DNA of 64,000 nt. Origin: CAZBRS01 sp964494475. GTDB lineage: Bacteria > Myxococcota_A > UBA9042 > CAZBRS01. Location: contig CAZBRS010000018.1 of the NCBI GenBank assembly GCA_964494475.1, forward strand, positions 1 to 64,000. The letters are read 5' to 3'. A program made the translations under genes and the position numbers. A model generated the notes under the pieces. That model made no database searches and had not been told where the DNA came from. It worked only from the letters and a program-made list of their open reading frames with translations. Shown one piece after another: positions 1 through 8,082 of this stretch (its first letter is position 1; every line of letters begins with the position of its first letter).

Positions 1-75
1 GGTGCCCAGGAACGGAGTTGAACCGCCGACACGGGGATTTTCAGTCCCCTGCTCTACCAACTGAGCTACCTGGGC
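1..75 (-). tRNA. tRNA-Phe (GAA), 3' CCA cut by window edge
   Basis: The reverse complement folds as a standard tRNA: a 7-bp acceptor stem (GCCCAGG with CCTGGGC), a D-arm with AGTTGGTAGA, a 5-bp anticodon stem GGGGA/TCCCC around loop CTGAAAA, and a T-arm with loop TTCAACT. The anticodon is GAA (plus-strand 40-42), so it reads Phe codons. The discriminator base is A, followed by an encoded CC; the final A of CCA would lie outside the window. Confidence 0.97.
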
Positions 76-91
76 AGCTGGCGCGACGTAT

Positions 92-505
92 CTACCCACC
101 CGGGGCATTGGTGTCAAGGGTTTTTACTGCGGCGCGGGCCGCCCGGGCCAACTCCTGGGCGGCCCTCACGTAGGGGGCCAGGTCGCCGAGGCGGCCCGTG
201 AGGTGCAGGTCGCCGGCCAGGATGGCCTTCATGGGGTCGAGCTCGCCCTGCAGTACGCGCGCCCAGGTGGCTCGCGGGGCCTTCAGGCGGTAGCGCGCGG
301 CGTGGGCCTCGGTTGCCGTGCAGGGGCCGAGGGCGAGCACGTTTCCCTCGTGCACGTCGAGCCGCAGGTGGAAGGTGGCGCCGTCGTCGTCGAGGGTCAG
401 CGACACGGGGCCGCGGGTCCAGGTCGCGGCGTTGGTGGCGAACCAGGGGCTCGCGGCCAGCTCGCGGGCCCAGGCGGCGGCGAAGATGGTGGGGTCGCAG
501 GTCAT
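92..505 (-). CDS. SCP2 sterol-carrier-like domain protein
   Basis: A 137-residue protein made of a single SCP2-type lipid-binding domain. The strand pattern (TWTRGPVSLTLDDDG, then HLRLDVHEGNV) and the late 'DPMKAILAGDLHLTGRLGDL' segment are typical of small bacterial SCP2 proteins, where the '(M/L)xxGxLxxxGD' helix closes the hydrophobic pocket. There is no signal peptide, so it is predicted to be cytosolic. The start is preceded by GAGAGGAG, a good ribosome binding site. It lies just downstream of the tRNA on the same strand and is divergent from the esterase-like lipoprotein gene. A related SCP2 domain occurs in the fusion at 43155-44015. The ligand is unknown; acyl-CoA or sterol binding is inferred from the family. 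Confidence 0.72.
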   Translation of the reverse strand: MTCDPTIFAAAWARELAASPWFATNAATWTRGPVSLTLDDDGATFHLRLDVHEGNVLALGPCTATEAHAARYRLKAPRATWARVLQGELDPMKAILAGDLHLTGRLGDLAPYVRAAQELARAARAAVKTLDTNAPGG

Positions 506-543
506 GGGGCTCCTCTCGGGGGTCCGAGAATGCCACGAACCCT

Positions 544-572
544 TTGCTCCGACAATTCCGTTCCGATATGCT
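544..572 (+). promoter_or_regulatory. Sigma-70-like promoter of the esterase-like lipoprotein gene
   Basis: TTGCTC (544-549), a 17-nt spacer, TATGCT (567-572). The predicted start near 580 leaves a short leader containing AAGGAGGA before ATG 598. The same -10 hexamer occurs at 47714 and 56652. Confidence 0.5.
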
Positions 573-597
573 CGCGGCGTTCAAGGAGGAGGCGGCT

Positions 598-1917
598 ATG
601 TGGAGTTCGTGGAGGTGGGCGTTCGGGGCCATCGTCCTGGTGGCGCTGGCAGCATGCGGTGGCTCGGGGAAGGACGGGGAGATCCTCGCGGACGCAGCGT
701 ACGAGGCGACGCCGGACGTGAGCCCTGCCGAGGTCTTCGAGCCGCTGCCCTTCGCGCCGGCCGGGCCGGACGCCGCGCCCGGTCCCATGGCCTTCGGGCC
801 CTTCCCCGTGGGCGTGCGCACCTTCGACCTCTACGACGACAGCCGGCCCAACGCGGCCACGGGCAAGGGGCGCTGGCTGCGCACCGACGTTTGGTACCCG
901 GCCGTGCAGGCGGCGCGCGAGTCGCCGTTCGCCATCATCGACCTGAAGCAGGAGGCCGCGGGCATCGACCTCGGCGAGCAGGCCGACCTCATCCTGAACG
1001 CCGACGTGCCCCAGATCCCCACCGCCGCGCACCGTGACGCGGCGCTCGATGGCTCCCACGGGCCCTATCCCGTGGTGCTCTTCTCGCACGGGGCCAACGG
1101 CATCCGCTGGCAGTCGGTGTTCCACACGGTGCTGCTGGCCAGCCACGGCTACGTGGTCATCTCGCCCGACCACGAGGACAACACGCTGTGGGACATCCTG
1201 ATCTCGGGCGTCTCCATGTCGTCCATCGGCGAGTCCATCCCCGCGCGCATCATCGACATGCGCTTCCTGCTCGACACGCTGCTCGGCTTCTCGGCCGAGC
1301 CCGCCCACCCGCTCTACGGGTCGGCCGACAGCGCGCGCGTGGGGGCCACGGGGCACTCGCTCGGGGCGATCACCTCCATCGGCCTCGCCTGCGTCGAGCC
1401 GCGCGTCAAGACCGTGGTGCTGCACAGCCCCCAGATCCTGGCGGGCTACGCGGCGGGTCACTGCCTGGGCAAGCCCTACCCGGTGCCCAGCCTCACCATG
1501 GGGGGCACCCTCGACGAGACGCTCAAATACTGCGGGCAATACTGCGACTACAAGAACCGGCTGCTCACCGAGCAGCCCAAGTACCTGTTCGAGCTCGTGA
1601 ACGGCGGTCACTTCACGTTCAGCGACGTGTGCGTGCTCGACCTGGTCGACATCGCCGAGAAGCTCGAGCTCGGCACCGCGGCAACGCACATCCTGAACGA
1701 TGGCTGCGGGCCCCAGAACGTGCCCTACGCCGAGGCCCACCAGGCCATCAACCACTACGCCACCGCGTTCTTCAACTGGCAACTGCGGGGCTCCGAGGGC
1801 TCGCGCGCGCTGCTGGTCGACCGCGACGACTCGCCCTTCGAGCACGTGAACTTCTTCGAGGGCGACGTGCCCGACTTCTGGGGCGAGGGCGGCTGCTCCG
1901 GGTGTGTCCAGTTCTGA
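598..1917 (+). CDS. Esterase-like alpha/beta-hydrolase lipoprotein
   Basis: A 439-residue exported hydrolase. A lipoprotein signal ends at Cys20 (VALAAC), followed by a flexible acidic linker to about residue 65. The alpha/beta-hydrolase core contains an oxyanion-type SHGANG (163-168), the nucleophile elbow GHSLG with Ser254, and an HxxF pair late in the fold (GGHFTF) that could supply the His. The architecture resembles PAF-acetylhydrolase/dienelactone-hydrolase-type predicted esterases. The start at ATG 598 is supported by AAGGAGGA seven bases upstream; an open frame extends further 5' but lacks a signal peptide. Substrate unknown. It is probably anchored to the outer or inner membrane facing the periplasm or outside. 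Confidence 0.85.
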   Translation: MWSSWRWAFGAIVLVALAACGGSGKDGEILADAAYEATPDVSPAEVFEPLPFAPAGPDAAPGPMAFGPFPVGVRTFDLYDDSRPNAATGKGRWLRTDVWYPAVQAARESPFAIIDLKQEAAGIDLGEQADLILNADVPQIPTAAHRDAALDGSHGPYPVVLFSHGANGIRWQSVFHTVLLASHGYVVISPDHEDNTLWDILISGVSMSSIGESIPARIIDMRFLLDTLLGFSAEPAHPLYGSADSARVGATGHSLGAITSIGLACVEPRVKTVVLHSPQILAGYAAGHCLGKPYPVPSLTMGGTLDETLKYCGQYCDYKNRLLTEQPKYLFELVNGGHFTFSDVCVLDLVDIAEKLELGTAATHILNDGCGPQNVPYAEAHQAINHYATAFFNWQLRGSEGSRALLVDRDDSPFEHVNFFEGDVPDFWGEGGCSGCVQF

Positions 1918-1993
1918 CCGTCGTTCCTGGTTGCAGACCGCCCGGCAGACAGGGTAAACCGAGGCATTCACGAACCCCCTGGCGGAGGTGCCG

Positions 1994-3619
1994 GTGCGCC
2001 GCTTTCACGTCGTCCTCGTCGCGGCCCTGCTGGGTCTGTCGCTCGTCGCGTGCAACAGCGACCTGCAGAAGAAGTTGAACAAGGCCAAGGACCTCGCCGC
2101 CAACGAGGTGCCGCGTACGTTGGCCACGCTGCTCGAGGAGCGTCGCGACCGAGCGGGCAAGGACCTGCCCACCGACATGGGCGATCGCTCCGGGGGCTTC
2201 TCGGCCGCCGTGCAGTGGCGCGCCGACGTGGCCGCCATGGACACCCTCGAGCAGGTCGAGGCCCTGCAGGGCCGCCTGCAGAAGGGGCAGAACCCCGAGG
2301 CCGAGAAGCTGCTGGCCGACGCGCGCGAGCTGTTCAGGGGCCAGCGCTACTTCTGGATCGAGAAGAAGCGCCCGCAGGACTACGAGGACTTCCTGATCGA
2401 GTACACGAACGCGAACCCCACGGGCGTGCTGGCCGAGGAGGCCGCCTTCGAGCGCCTCTACCTGCACGTCGCGAACCTCTGGGAGCGCGAGAAGTACGAC
2501 GAGGACACGCGCCTCACCGCCATGGCGCGCTACTGGAAGCTCGCCTTCGGCTTCCCGAACCGCGAGCGCGAGCCCTTCATGGACTATGTCACGCGCCTGT
2601 GCAAGGAGCACCTCGGCGAGTACTGCAAGCCCATCCCCTGGGAGCTCCGCCCCGAGGCCCTCGAGAAGCCCTACCTCGAGGCGCTGCGCGGCATGATCGC
2701 CGACTTCCAGAAGCGCTTCCCCGAGTCCATCTACGGTCGCCTGATGGTCAGCCTCGATCGCCAGTTCGCCGCGCGCGCCGAGGCTCTCGGCTCGTTCGTC
2801 GAGCAGCCCCGCCTGGCCGAGACCGTGTCGAGCCGCGACTGCGTGGGCCGCTCCATCCTGGATCTCGGCCCCGACGGCCTGCGCTTCGAGGGGGAAGAAC
2901 TGGCGCCCTTCGTGCCGGGCTACGCGTACGACAAGAAGGACAAGGCGGCCCTGCTCGAGCGCCTGGCCGAGATCCTGTGGAGCCGCATCGAGCAGATGGG
3001 GGGGACCGACCCCTTCCTGCCGCTCATCACCATCGTGCCCGCCGAAGACGTGCCCGTGACGCTGCTGGCCGATCTTCTCACGATCCTGGGCCAGAATCGC
3101 GTCGACCAGGTGGCGCTCTGCGGTCGCAAGCGCAACGACGGCTCCAACCACAAGACCATGCACCTGCTCACGCTCTTCCCGCAGAAGAACCCCAAGAAGA
3201 AGGAGGTCGTCGTCGACGCCGACGGCAAGATCGACAAGACGGCCAAGGCCGAGCCCCTCGACTCCGAGAAGTTCCTGAAGCTGCTGCCGGCCGCGCCGCT
3301 CGGCGCCCGTCCGACCTGGATCGGCTACCTGGGCCGCCTGCCCGTGCTCGACCTGAAGGGCCCCGGCCGGGCCTATGCGTTCGCGACCGACGGTTGGAAG
3401 ACCGCTCCCGTCGACGACAAGGGCAAGGTGGGCAGCGCGACCGACACGCCGAAGCTGGAGCCTTCCGGCCTGAAGGAGCCCGGGCTGCTCACGGTGCCGC
3501 GCGACGTGACCCTGGTCGAGCTGTTCCGGGCCCTCGACGGCGTCAAGCTGGAGTGCGGCGACCCCGAGTGCCGTGCGAACACGTACCTCGAGAGCCCCGT
3601 AGCGCTCGGCTGGCGGTGA
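1994..3619 (+). CDS. Lipoprotein of unknown function
   Basis: A 541-residue lipoprotein; the signal MRRFHVVLVAALLGLSLVAC is cleaved before Cys20. I prefer the GTG at 1994 because GGAGG sits five bases upstream; an in-frame GTG at 1988 is the alternative. The N-terminal half is helical and charged, TPR-like in composition without a clear motif. The C-terminal half has two stretches (around residues 340-380 and 490-530) reminiscent of the ExbD/TolR periplasmic fold (VPAEDVPVTLLADLLTIL; VPRDVTLVELFRAL). I cannot assign a family. It follows the esterase gene by 76 bases on the same strand and is convergent with the M48 protease gene. Its possible link to the ExbB/ExbD operon 3 kb away is speculation. 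Confidence 0.7.
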   Translation: MRRFHVVLVAALLGLSLVACNSDLQKKLNKAKDLAANEVPRTLATLLEERRDRAGKDLPTDMGDRSGGFSAAVQWRADVAAMDTLEQVEALQGRLQKGQNPEAEKLLADARELFRGQRYFWIEKKRPQDYEDFLIEYTNANPTGVLAEEAAFERLYLHVANLWEREKYDEDTRLTAMARYWKLAFGFPNREREPFMDYVTRLCKEHLGEYCKPIPWELRPEALEKPYLEALRGMIADFQKRFPESIYGRLMVSLDRQFAARAEALGSFVEQPRLAETVSSRDCVGRSILDLGPDGLRFEGEELAPFVPGYAYDKKDKAALLERLAEILWSRIEQMGGTDPFLPLITIVPAEDVPVTLLADLLTILGQNRVDQVALCGRKRNDGSNHKTMHLLTLFPQKNPKKKEVVVDADGKIDKTAKAEPLDSEKFLKLLPAAPLGARPTWIGYLGRLPVLDLKGPGRAYAFATDGWKTAPVDDKGKVGSATDTPKLEPSGLKEPGLLTVPRDVTLVELFRALDGVKLECGDPECRANTYLESPVALGWR

Positions 3620-3625
3620 GCTTGT

Positions 3626-3647
3626 GGGGCAGGCATTCCTGCCTGCC
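3626..3647. terminator. Hairpin between convergent genes
   Basis: GGCAGG-CATT-CCTGCC forms a short perfect stem-loop in the 36-base gap between two convergent stop codons. There is no T-tract, so it may be a bidirectional RNA barrier or a REP-like repeat; the 'GCAGGCATTCCTGCCTGC' style of sequence is palindromic enough for either. Confidence 0.4.
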
Positions 3648-3655
3648 GTCCTGAA

Positions 3656-4465
3656 CTACAGCAGGGGCGCGAGGGTCGAGAAGGCCGCGTCGGCCTCCCA
3701 GGCGTAGCCGCTCGTGGTGCGGGCGACGCCCTCCTGGCCGAGCTGCACCTGCACGCGCTCGATGCGATCGGGGGTCGGCGGGTGCGTCGAGAACAGCTCG
3801 CCGAGCCCCGAGAAGATGTCCGAGACGGGGTCGGTCGGCGTGCCGCCCTCGAGGGTCTGCAGGTACGTGAAGAAGTCGACCATGCCCCAGGCATTGAAGC
3901 CCGCGGCCAGGGCATACTGCACGCCCAGTTCGTCGGCCTCGTACTCCTGATCCTGGTCGAACACCAGTCCCGTGCCCAGCTGCAGCGCGGTCGTCACGAT
4001 GGGGCCGAGGTCGCCGCCTCCGCCCAGCAGGTCGACCAGCCCCTGCTCGATGACCTGGCGCTCGAGCGCCTGCACGCCGTGGCGCGCCGAGATGTGCCCC
4101 ATTTCGTGGGCGAGCACCGTGGCCACCTCGGCCCCGCTGCCGGCCGCCTTGAGCAGGCCCACCGTCACGTAGACGAAGCCGCCCGGGACGGCGAACGCGT
4201 TGATCTCGTCGGTGTCGACCACCGTGAACGTGTGCGCCAGGGTGGGGCGGTCGGTGTGGGGCACGATGGCCTGCCCCAGGGCGGCCACGTACTGCGCCAC
4301 GCGCGGGTCGCCGCTCCAGGCGGGCATCTCCTTCAGCAGCTCGGCGTGAAAGCCGCGCCCCATCTCGACCTCGTCGGCTTCGCTGATCAGCAGCGACTCC
4401 TGGCCCACGCCCGCGCAGGCCAGCGGCAGCAGCAGCCCGAAGATGGCGACGACGCTCGTGCGCAT
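3656..4465 (-). CDS. M48-family zinc metalloprotease lipoprotein
   Basis: A 269-residue peptidase. HEMGH (120-124) supplies the two zinc-binding His and the catalytic Glu, and EYEADELG further on supplies the third zinc ligand, as in M48 (BepA/LoiP-like) peptidases. The conserved INAFAVPGGFVYV strand before the motif and STHPPTPDRI after it are family hallmarks. The signal ends LLLPLAC, so Cys17 would be lipidated. I chose ATG 4465 because GGAGGG precedes it and it begins the signal peptide; the frame opens 24 codons earlier. The family does periplasmic quality control of outer-membrane proteins. It follows the sensor/ExbB operon on the same strand after 68 bases. Confidence 0.9.
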   Translation of the reverse strand: MRTSVVAIFGLLLPLACAGVGQESLLISEADEVEMGRGFHAELLKEMPAWSGDPRVAQYVAALGQAIVPHTDRPTLAHTFTVVDTDEINAFAVPGGFVYVTVGLLKAAGSGAEVATVLAHEMGHISARHGVQALERQVIEQGLVDLLGGGGDLGPIVTTALQLGTGLVFDQDQEYEADELGVQYALAAGFNAWGMVDFFTYLQTLEGGTPTDPVSDIFSGLGELFSTHPPTPDRIERVQVQLGQEGVARTTSGYAWEADAAFSTLAPLL

Positions 4466-4533
4466 GCAACCCTCCGCGATGTTCGTGGTAACGGTACCGA
4501 TTCGGGGGCGAAAGGCAAGGTGGCCCGGTTGGG

Positions 4534-6174
4534 TCAATCCTTGTAGACGGGGTGCAGGCGCACCTCGTTGTCGACGACCTGCACGACGAAGCGCACGTTG
4601 GCCTTGCCGGTCCGAAGGCGGAGCTGGGTCTCGTTCTGCGCCACCTTCTCGAGGAACTTCACGCGCGTCAGCTTGCTCATGTCGTTGCCGGCGGCCTGCT
4701 GCGCCGAGACGAAGTCGATGAACAGCGACTTGTAGTACTCGTCGGGGTTCACCGCGAAGGCTGTGGCCGCGTCGATGGGCGCGCCGCCGCGAGCCGGGGC
4801 GTGCTCCGAGAACTTGAGGGTCTCCTGGAAGAACGCCGTGTCGTCTTCTTCTTCGGGCAGCGGCTTGCCGAGCAGCACCGCCACCATCAGGTTCAGGGTC
4901 TCGCCCAGGCTCTTGGCGATGGGTTCCCGGTACTCGAACGGGAAGAAGTACTCGCGGTCACCGCTGATGATGCGGTGGATGCCGGCGTCGATCTCTTCGA
5001 GCGGCTTCAGGAACTGGCCGAGCAGTACGCCCAGGCCGAAGATGCCCGCCAGGGACACGACCACGGCCGTGAGCAGCATCCAGAGCATCGACCCGGCGGC
5101 GAAGTCGGTGATGACCGCCTTCGAGCGGCTGAACACCGCCCTCAGCGTGTTGGGGGTGTAGCTGCCGGGGAAGGGCATGGACGCCGCCAGCAGGCGGTCG
5201 GTCTCGAAGGTCTGGGGCGCGTCCTTGGTCGTCGTCCGGCCCTGGCCGAGCATCTCGGCCGAGTCTTCGTCGCTGGCGGTGCTCACCAGCAGGCGATCGC
5301 CGTTCAGCACCGTCAGATCGGCGCCCAGCAACTGCGCTTCTTCCTTCACGAACTCGACCAGCGACGAACCGAGCACCACGAAGCCGAGCACGCCCTGGTC
5401 GTCGCGGATGGGGGTCACGGTGACCAGGAAGAACTTCTGGGCGTCGTCGAAGTAGAGGATGTCGCGGAACGAGTGCGTGGGGTCCTTGCGCGCTGCGAAG
5501 ACCACCGGGTACTTGTCGGAGAGCGTGGTGTCACCCGACCAGCGCGCGTTGCGGCTGTGCGCGCGGCCGATGCCCCGCTCGTCGAGCACGATGGCGAAGT
5601 CGATGCGCGCCCCCGCCATGTCCTTCTGGAGGTCGGGCATGACGTCTTCGGTCAGGGGCTCGTACGTCATCTTGAACAGGCACGTGTCGACCGCCGACGC
5701 CAGGCAACTGGTCAGCACCGACTTCGCCTGCTCCACGAACTCGGCGCGCCCGTTCTCCTTGAGTGAGGGGTCGACCGCGGCCACCTTGTCGGCCAGCGTG
5801 CCCACGAAGCCCTGCACGAGGTCGGTCTTCTCCTGCACCGCGTTGACCCGCGCCGCCGCCAGGTCTTCGCCCTCGTGGGCGGCCGCGAAGTCGAGGCTGT
5901 ACAGCTCCTTCTCGGTCTCGCGCATCGCCGTCATGTTCTCGCGCAGCGCGTACAGGTAGGCCCGCAAGACGCCCCCCGAGATGCGGTTGCCCGCCTCGAA
6001 GAGCTCGAGCGAGCGACGCTCGAAGACCTGATTGTACTGCAGCGGCAGCAAGCCGAGGCCTTCCCTGGCCTCGTCGAGGACCGCGGCCCGATGCCCGCAG
6101 ACCAGCGTGACGGCCACGCCGGTCATCACCGCCACCGTGATGAGCAGGGAGACGTAGAGCTTCAGACGGACCAT
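4534..6174 (-). CDS. Membrane sensor with HAMP-like region, MXAN_5187-like C-terminus
   Basis: A 546-residue protein with a TM helix at residues 6-27, a large extracytoplasmic sensor domain (about 28-360) with Cache-like strand motifs (DFAIVLDERGIGRAHSRN; FLVTVTPIRDDQGVLGFVVLGSS), a second TM at about 361-389, and a HAMP-like juxtamembrane stretch (KPLEEIDAGIHRIISGDREY). The C-terminal 75 residues (NPDEYYKSLFIDFV ... RFVVQVVDNEVRL) resemble the MXAN_5187 C-terminal domain known from myxobacteria. There is no kinase, GGDEF or methyl-accepting domain, so its output is unknown; that domain may contact another protein. It is 14 bases downstream of the second ExbD gene, so probably co-transcribed, suggesting it senses or tunes the proton-driven motor. 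Confidence 0.75.
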   Translation of the reverse strand: MVRLKLYVSLLITVAVMTGVAVTLVCGHRAAVLDEAREGLGLLPLQYNQVFERRSLELFEAGNRISGGVLRAYLYALRENMTAMRETEKELYSLDFAAAHEGEDLAAARVNAVQEKTDLVQGFVGTLADKVAAVDPSLKENGRAEFVEQAKSVLTSCLASAVDTCLFKMTYEPLTEDVMPDLQKDMAGARIDFAIVLDERGIGRAHSRNARWSGDTTLSDKYPVVFAARKDPTHSFRDILYFDDAQKFFLVTVTPIRDDQGVLGFVVLGSSLVEFVKEEAQLLGADLTVLNGDRLLVSTASDEDSAEMLGQGRTTTKDAPQTFETDRLLAASMPFPGSYTPNTLRAVFSRSKAVITDFAAGSMLWMLLTAVVVSLAGIFGLGVLLGQFLKPLEEIDAGIHRIISGDREYFFPFEYREPIAKSLGETLNLMVAVLLGKPLPEEEDDTAFFQETLKFSEHAPARGGAPIDAATAFAVNPDEYYKSLFIDFVSAQQAAGNDMSKLTRVKFLEKVAQNETQLRLRTGKANVRFVVQVVDNEVRLHPVYKD

Positions 6175-6188
6175 GTTCCTAGCCCTCG

Positions 6189-6743
6189 CTAGCCGCTGGT
6201 TGTCGAGACGACCACCATCTGGAATTTGAAGAACTTGGCGGCCCCGGCTGTGGCGACCACCGAGGCGACGACCAGATAGGGGGTATCTTTGTCGGCCACC
6301 AGCAGCATCTGGCGCTCGTACGGCTTGCCGGCGTCCTTGGCCTTGGCCTCGAAGACCTGCCCGAAGAGGTTGAGCGCGTCCTTCAGCTCCTTGACCTCGT
6401 AGCTGTCGGCGCTGGTCTTGGCGGTGTTGGGGATCTTGCCGTTCTGCAGCGTGACCACCGACTGGCCCTCGACCAGCACGGCCTTGCGCGTGATGGTGAC
6501 GACCAGGTAGTTGGCGGGTGGCTCGTTCGACAGCGACTTGGGCAGCGTGATGTCGGAGCTGGAGGGCGTGATGGCGCCCGAGGTCACCGCGAACTGCTTG
6601 AGCAGGAAGACCATGAGGATGGTCATCATGTCCATCATGGCGGTGATGTTCAGGCCGGTGATCTCCTCGACGTCGCCCTCGGCCTTGGCCCGGTAGCGCG
6701 ACACCATCTGGTGCGCTTGCTTGGTGGTCAGCGTGGTCTTCAT
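6189..6743 (-). CDS. ExbD/TolR-family protein (second copy)
   Basis: A 184-residue protein with a short cytoplasmic N-terminus, a single TM helix (about 31-52) and a periplasmic domain. The TM segment reads NITAMMDMMTILMVFLLKQF; the Asp in 'AMMDMMTIL' is where ExbD/TolR carry the proton-coupling aspartate. The periplasmic part contains DKDTPYLVVASVVATAG, matching the ExbD beta-alpha fold. It lies 6 bases downstream of the first ExbD gene. One TolQ-like plus two TolR-like proteins is the stoichiometry of the myxobacterial AglR-AglQ-AglS gliding motor, but the same set occurs in other Tol/Exb systems. Confidence 0.9.
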   Translation of the reverse strand: MKTTLTTKQAHQMVSRYRAKAEGDVEEITGLNITAMMDMMTILMVFLLKQFAVTSGAITPSSSDITLPKSLSNEPPANYLVVTITRKAVLVEGQSVVTLQNGKIPNTAKTSADSYEVKELKDALNLFGQVFEAKAKDAGKPYERQMLLVADKDTPYLVVASVVATAGAAKFFKFQMVVVSTTSG

Positions 6744-6749
6744 CGGGCG

Positions 6750-7274
6750 TTACTCCCCGACCGTGAGGGCGATCTTGGGGAACAGCGGTGCCTTGGGGTC
6801 ACCGCGCGCCGCGTCGGCCGTCTTGACGAGGAGCTCGTAGGACATGTCGGGCTCGAGCCCGATGCCGGCGGCCTCGTCGGTGGGGTGCGCCGCCTTGACC
6901 TGCTGGAGCACGCTGGCGAGCCCGTCCCAGTCGTAGTCGGTGCCCTTCTTGGCCACGATGCGACCGCCCGCGTCGGGCTGCAGCACGGGGTCTTGACCCG
7001 TCACCACGAAGCCCGTCTTCGAGACCGCGATCTGCAGGTTCAGCGCCTTGACCTCGCCGCCGCCGCCGCCGCCCTCGCCGGTGGCGAGGCTAGGGGGCTT
7101 CACGGCCACCTGCGCCAGCGCCGCGCTGAACGTCACCGTGAGCAGCAGGAACATGACGACGTTGGTCGAGATGTCGAGATAGGGGACGAGGTTCAACTCG
7201 CCCGACTCTTCCTCGAGCTCTTCCATTTCGGCGCGGATGCGCCGCATCTTCGCGCGCACCTGCATCAGGGTCAT
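6750..7274 (-). CDS. ExbD/TolR-family protein (first copy)
   Basis: A 174-residue protein with a basic and acidic cytoplasmic helix (MRRIRAEMEELEEESGE), a TM helix at about 28-52 (NLVPYLDISTNVVMFLLLTV) carrying the conserved proton-coupling Asp (PYLD), then a periplasmic ExbD-like domain (DYDWDGLASVLQQVKAAH; YELLVKTADAA). A glycine run (GGGGGGEV) links the TM to the domain. Its start codon abuts the ExbB stop codon (TAAATG on the coding strand), indicating translational coupling. It probably pairs with the other ExbD as a heterodimer in the periplasm. Confidence 0.92.
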   Translation of the reverse strand: MTLMQVRAKMRRIRAEMEELEEESGELNLVPYLDISTNVVMFLLLTVTFSAALAQVAVKPPSLATGEGGGGGGEVKALNLQIAVSKTGFVVTGQDPVLQPDAGGRIVAKKGTDYDWDGLASVLQQVKAAHPTDEAAGIGLEPDMSYELLVKTADAARGDPKAPLFPKIALTVGE

Positions 7275-7943
7275 TTACTTGGACTCCTCGTCGGCGGGAG
7301 CCGGCCCGCTCACGGCCGCCGCGACCCACTCCTCGGACAGCATGTTCTCGATCTTGATCGCGAACATCTCGAGCTCGGAGACCTTCTTCTTGGCCATGTT
7401 GCCGAGGATGAGGTGCCCGCAGATGCACGCGACGGCGATGACCAGCCCGAGCCACGTGTTGTTCATGGCTTCGGAGATACCGGCCGCCAGCTTCTGCGAG
7501 CGCTCTTCGGCCGCGGCAGTACCCACGGCGGCGAACGACGCGATCAGGCCCTGGATGGTGCCGATGAGGCCGAGCAGCGTCGCGATGTTCGCGAGCGCCC
7601 ACAGGGACGAGATGCGCTTCTTGATGTTCGGCGTGACCTCGACGAGCACCTCTTCGACGGCGGCCGCGACCGCCTCGTCGCCCTTGGTCACCTTCGTGAG
7701 GGCCGTCTTGGCGACCACCAGCAGCGGGGCCGCGGAGCGCGACACCAGCTTGATGGCGCGGTCGAGCCGCTTGGAGATGAGCAGCTTGCGGATCATGTCG
7801 AGCATCACGTTGGCGTTCAGCGACCCCGAGCGGATCATGAACACCGCGCGATCGACGATGATGGCGAGCGCGATGATGGCGATGCCCAGGTTGAGATACA
7901 TGAACAGTCCACCAGCGTGGAAGAACTCGGCGATGCGCTCCAT
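7275..7943 (-). CDS. MotA/TolQ/ExbB proton channel protein
   Basis: A 222-residue protein with three TM helices (about 14-34, 117-140, 160-182) and the ExbB/TolQ signature LWALANIATLLGLIGTIQGLIASF (residues 113 onward) followed by GISEAMNNTWLGLVIAVACI. It would form the pentameric proton channel that surrounds the two ExbD/TolR helices. It is first in an operon with both ExbD genes and the sensor gene, and has its own sigma-70-like promoter. Energised partners could be Ton-like transport, Tol-like envelope constriction or Agl-like gliding; nothing in the window decides this. Confidence 0.93.
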   Translation of the reverse strand: MERIAEFFHAGGLFMYLNLGIAIIALAIIVDRAVFMIRSGSLNANVMLDMIRKLLISKRLDRAIKLVSRSAAPLLVVAKTALTKVTKGDEAVAAAVEEVLVEVTPNIKKRISSLWALANIATLLGLIGTIQGLIASFAAVGTAAAEERSQKLAAGISEAMNNTWLGLVIAVACICGHLILGNMAKKKVSELEMFAIKIENMLSEEWVAAAVSGPAPADEESK

Positions 7944-7986
7944 GTCCCGGACTCCGTTCAGTTAGCGTACGGGCTTTCGGCGCATG

Positions 7987-8015
7987 AATGTACTTGAGGG
8001 TGGCGGACCCGTCAA
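7987..8015 (-). promoter_or_regulatory. Sigma-70-like promoter of the ExbB operon
   Basis: On the minus strand, TTGACG (8015-8010), a 17-nt spacer and TACATT (7992-7987) lie about 45 bases upstream of the ExbB start at 7943. It is the strongest -35 match seen in the 139-base gap. Confidence 0.6.
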
Positions 8016-8082
8016 GCCGGAGCTTCGGTTCGGGGCCGCGAATCCTTCGAAAGGGGCTGGCGGCGCGCCCCGGGCTGGCTTC

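Noticed and set aside
3626..3647. Insertion-sequence end or attachment site
   Set aside because: Only a short hairpin between convergent genes; no transposase, target duplication or second copy in the window.
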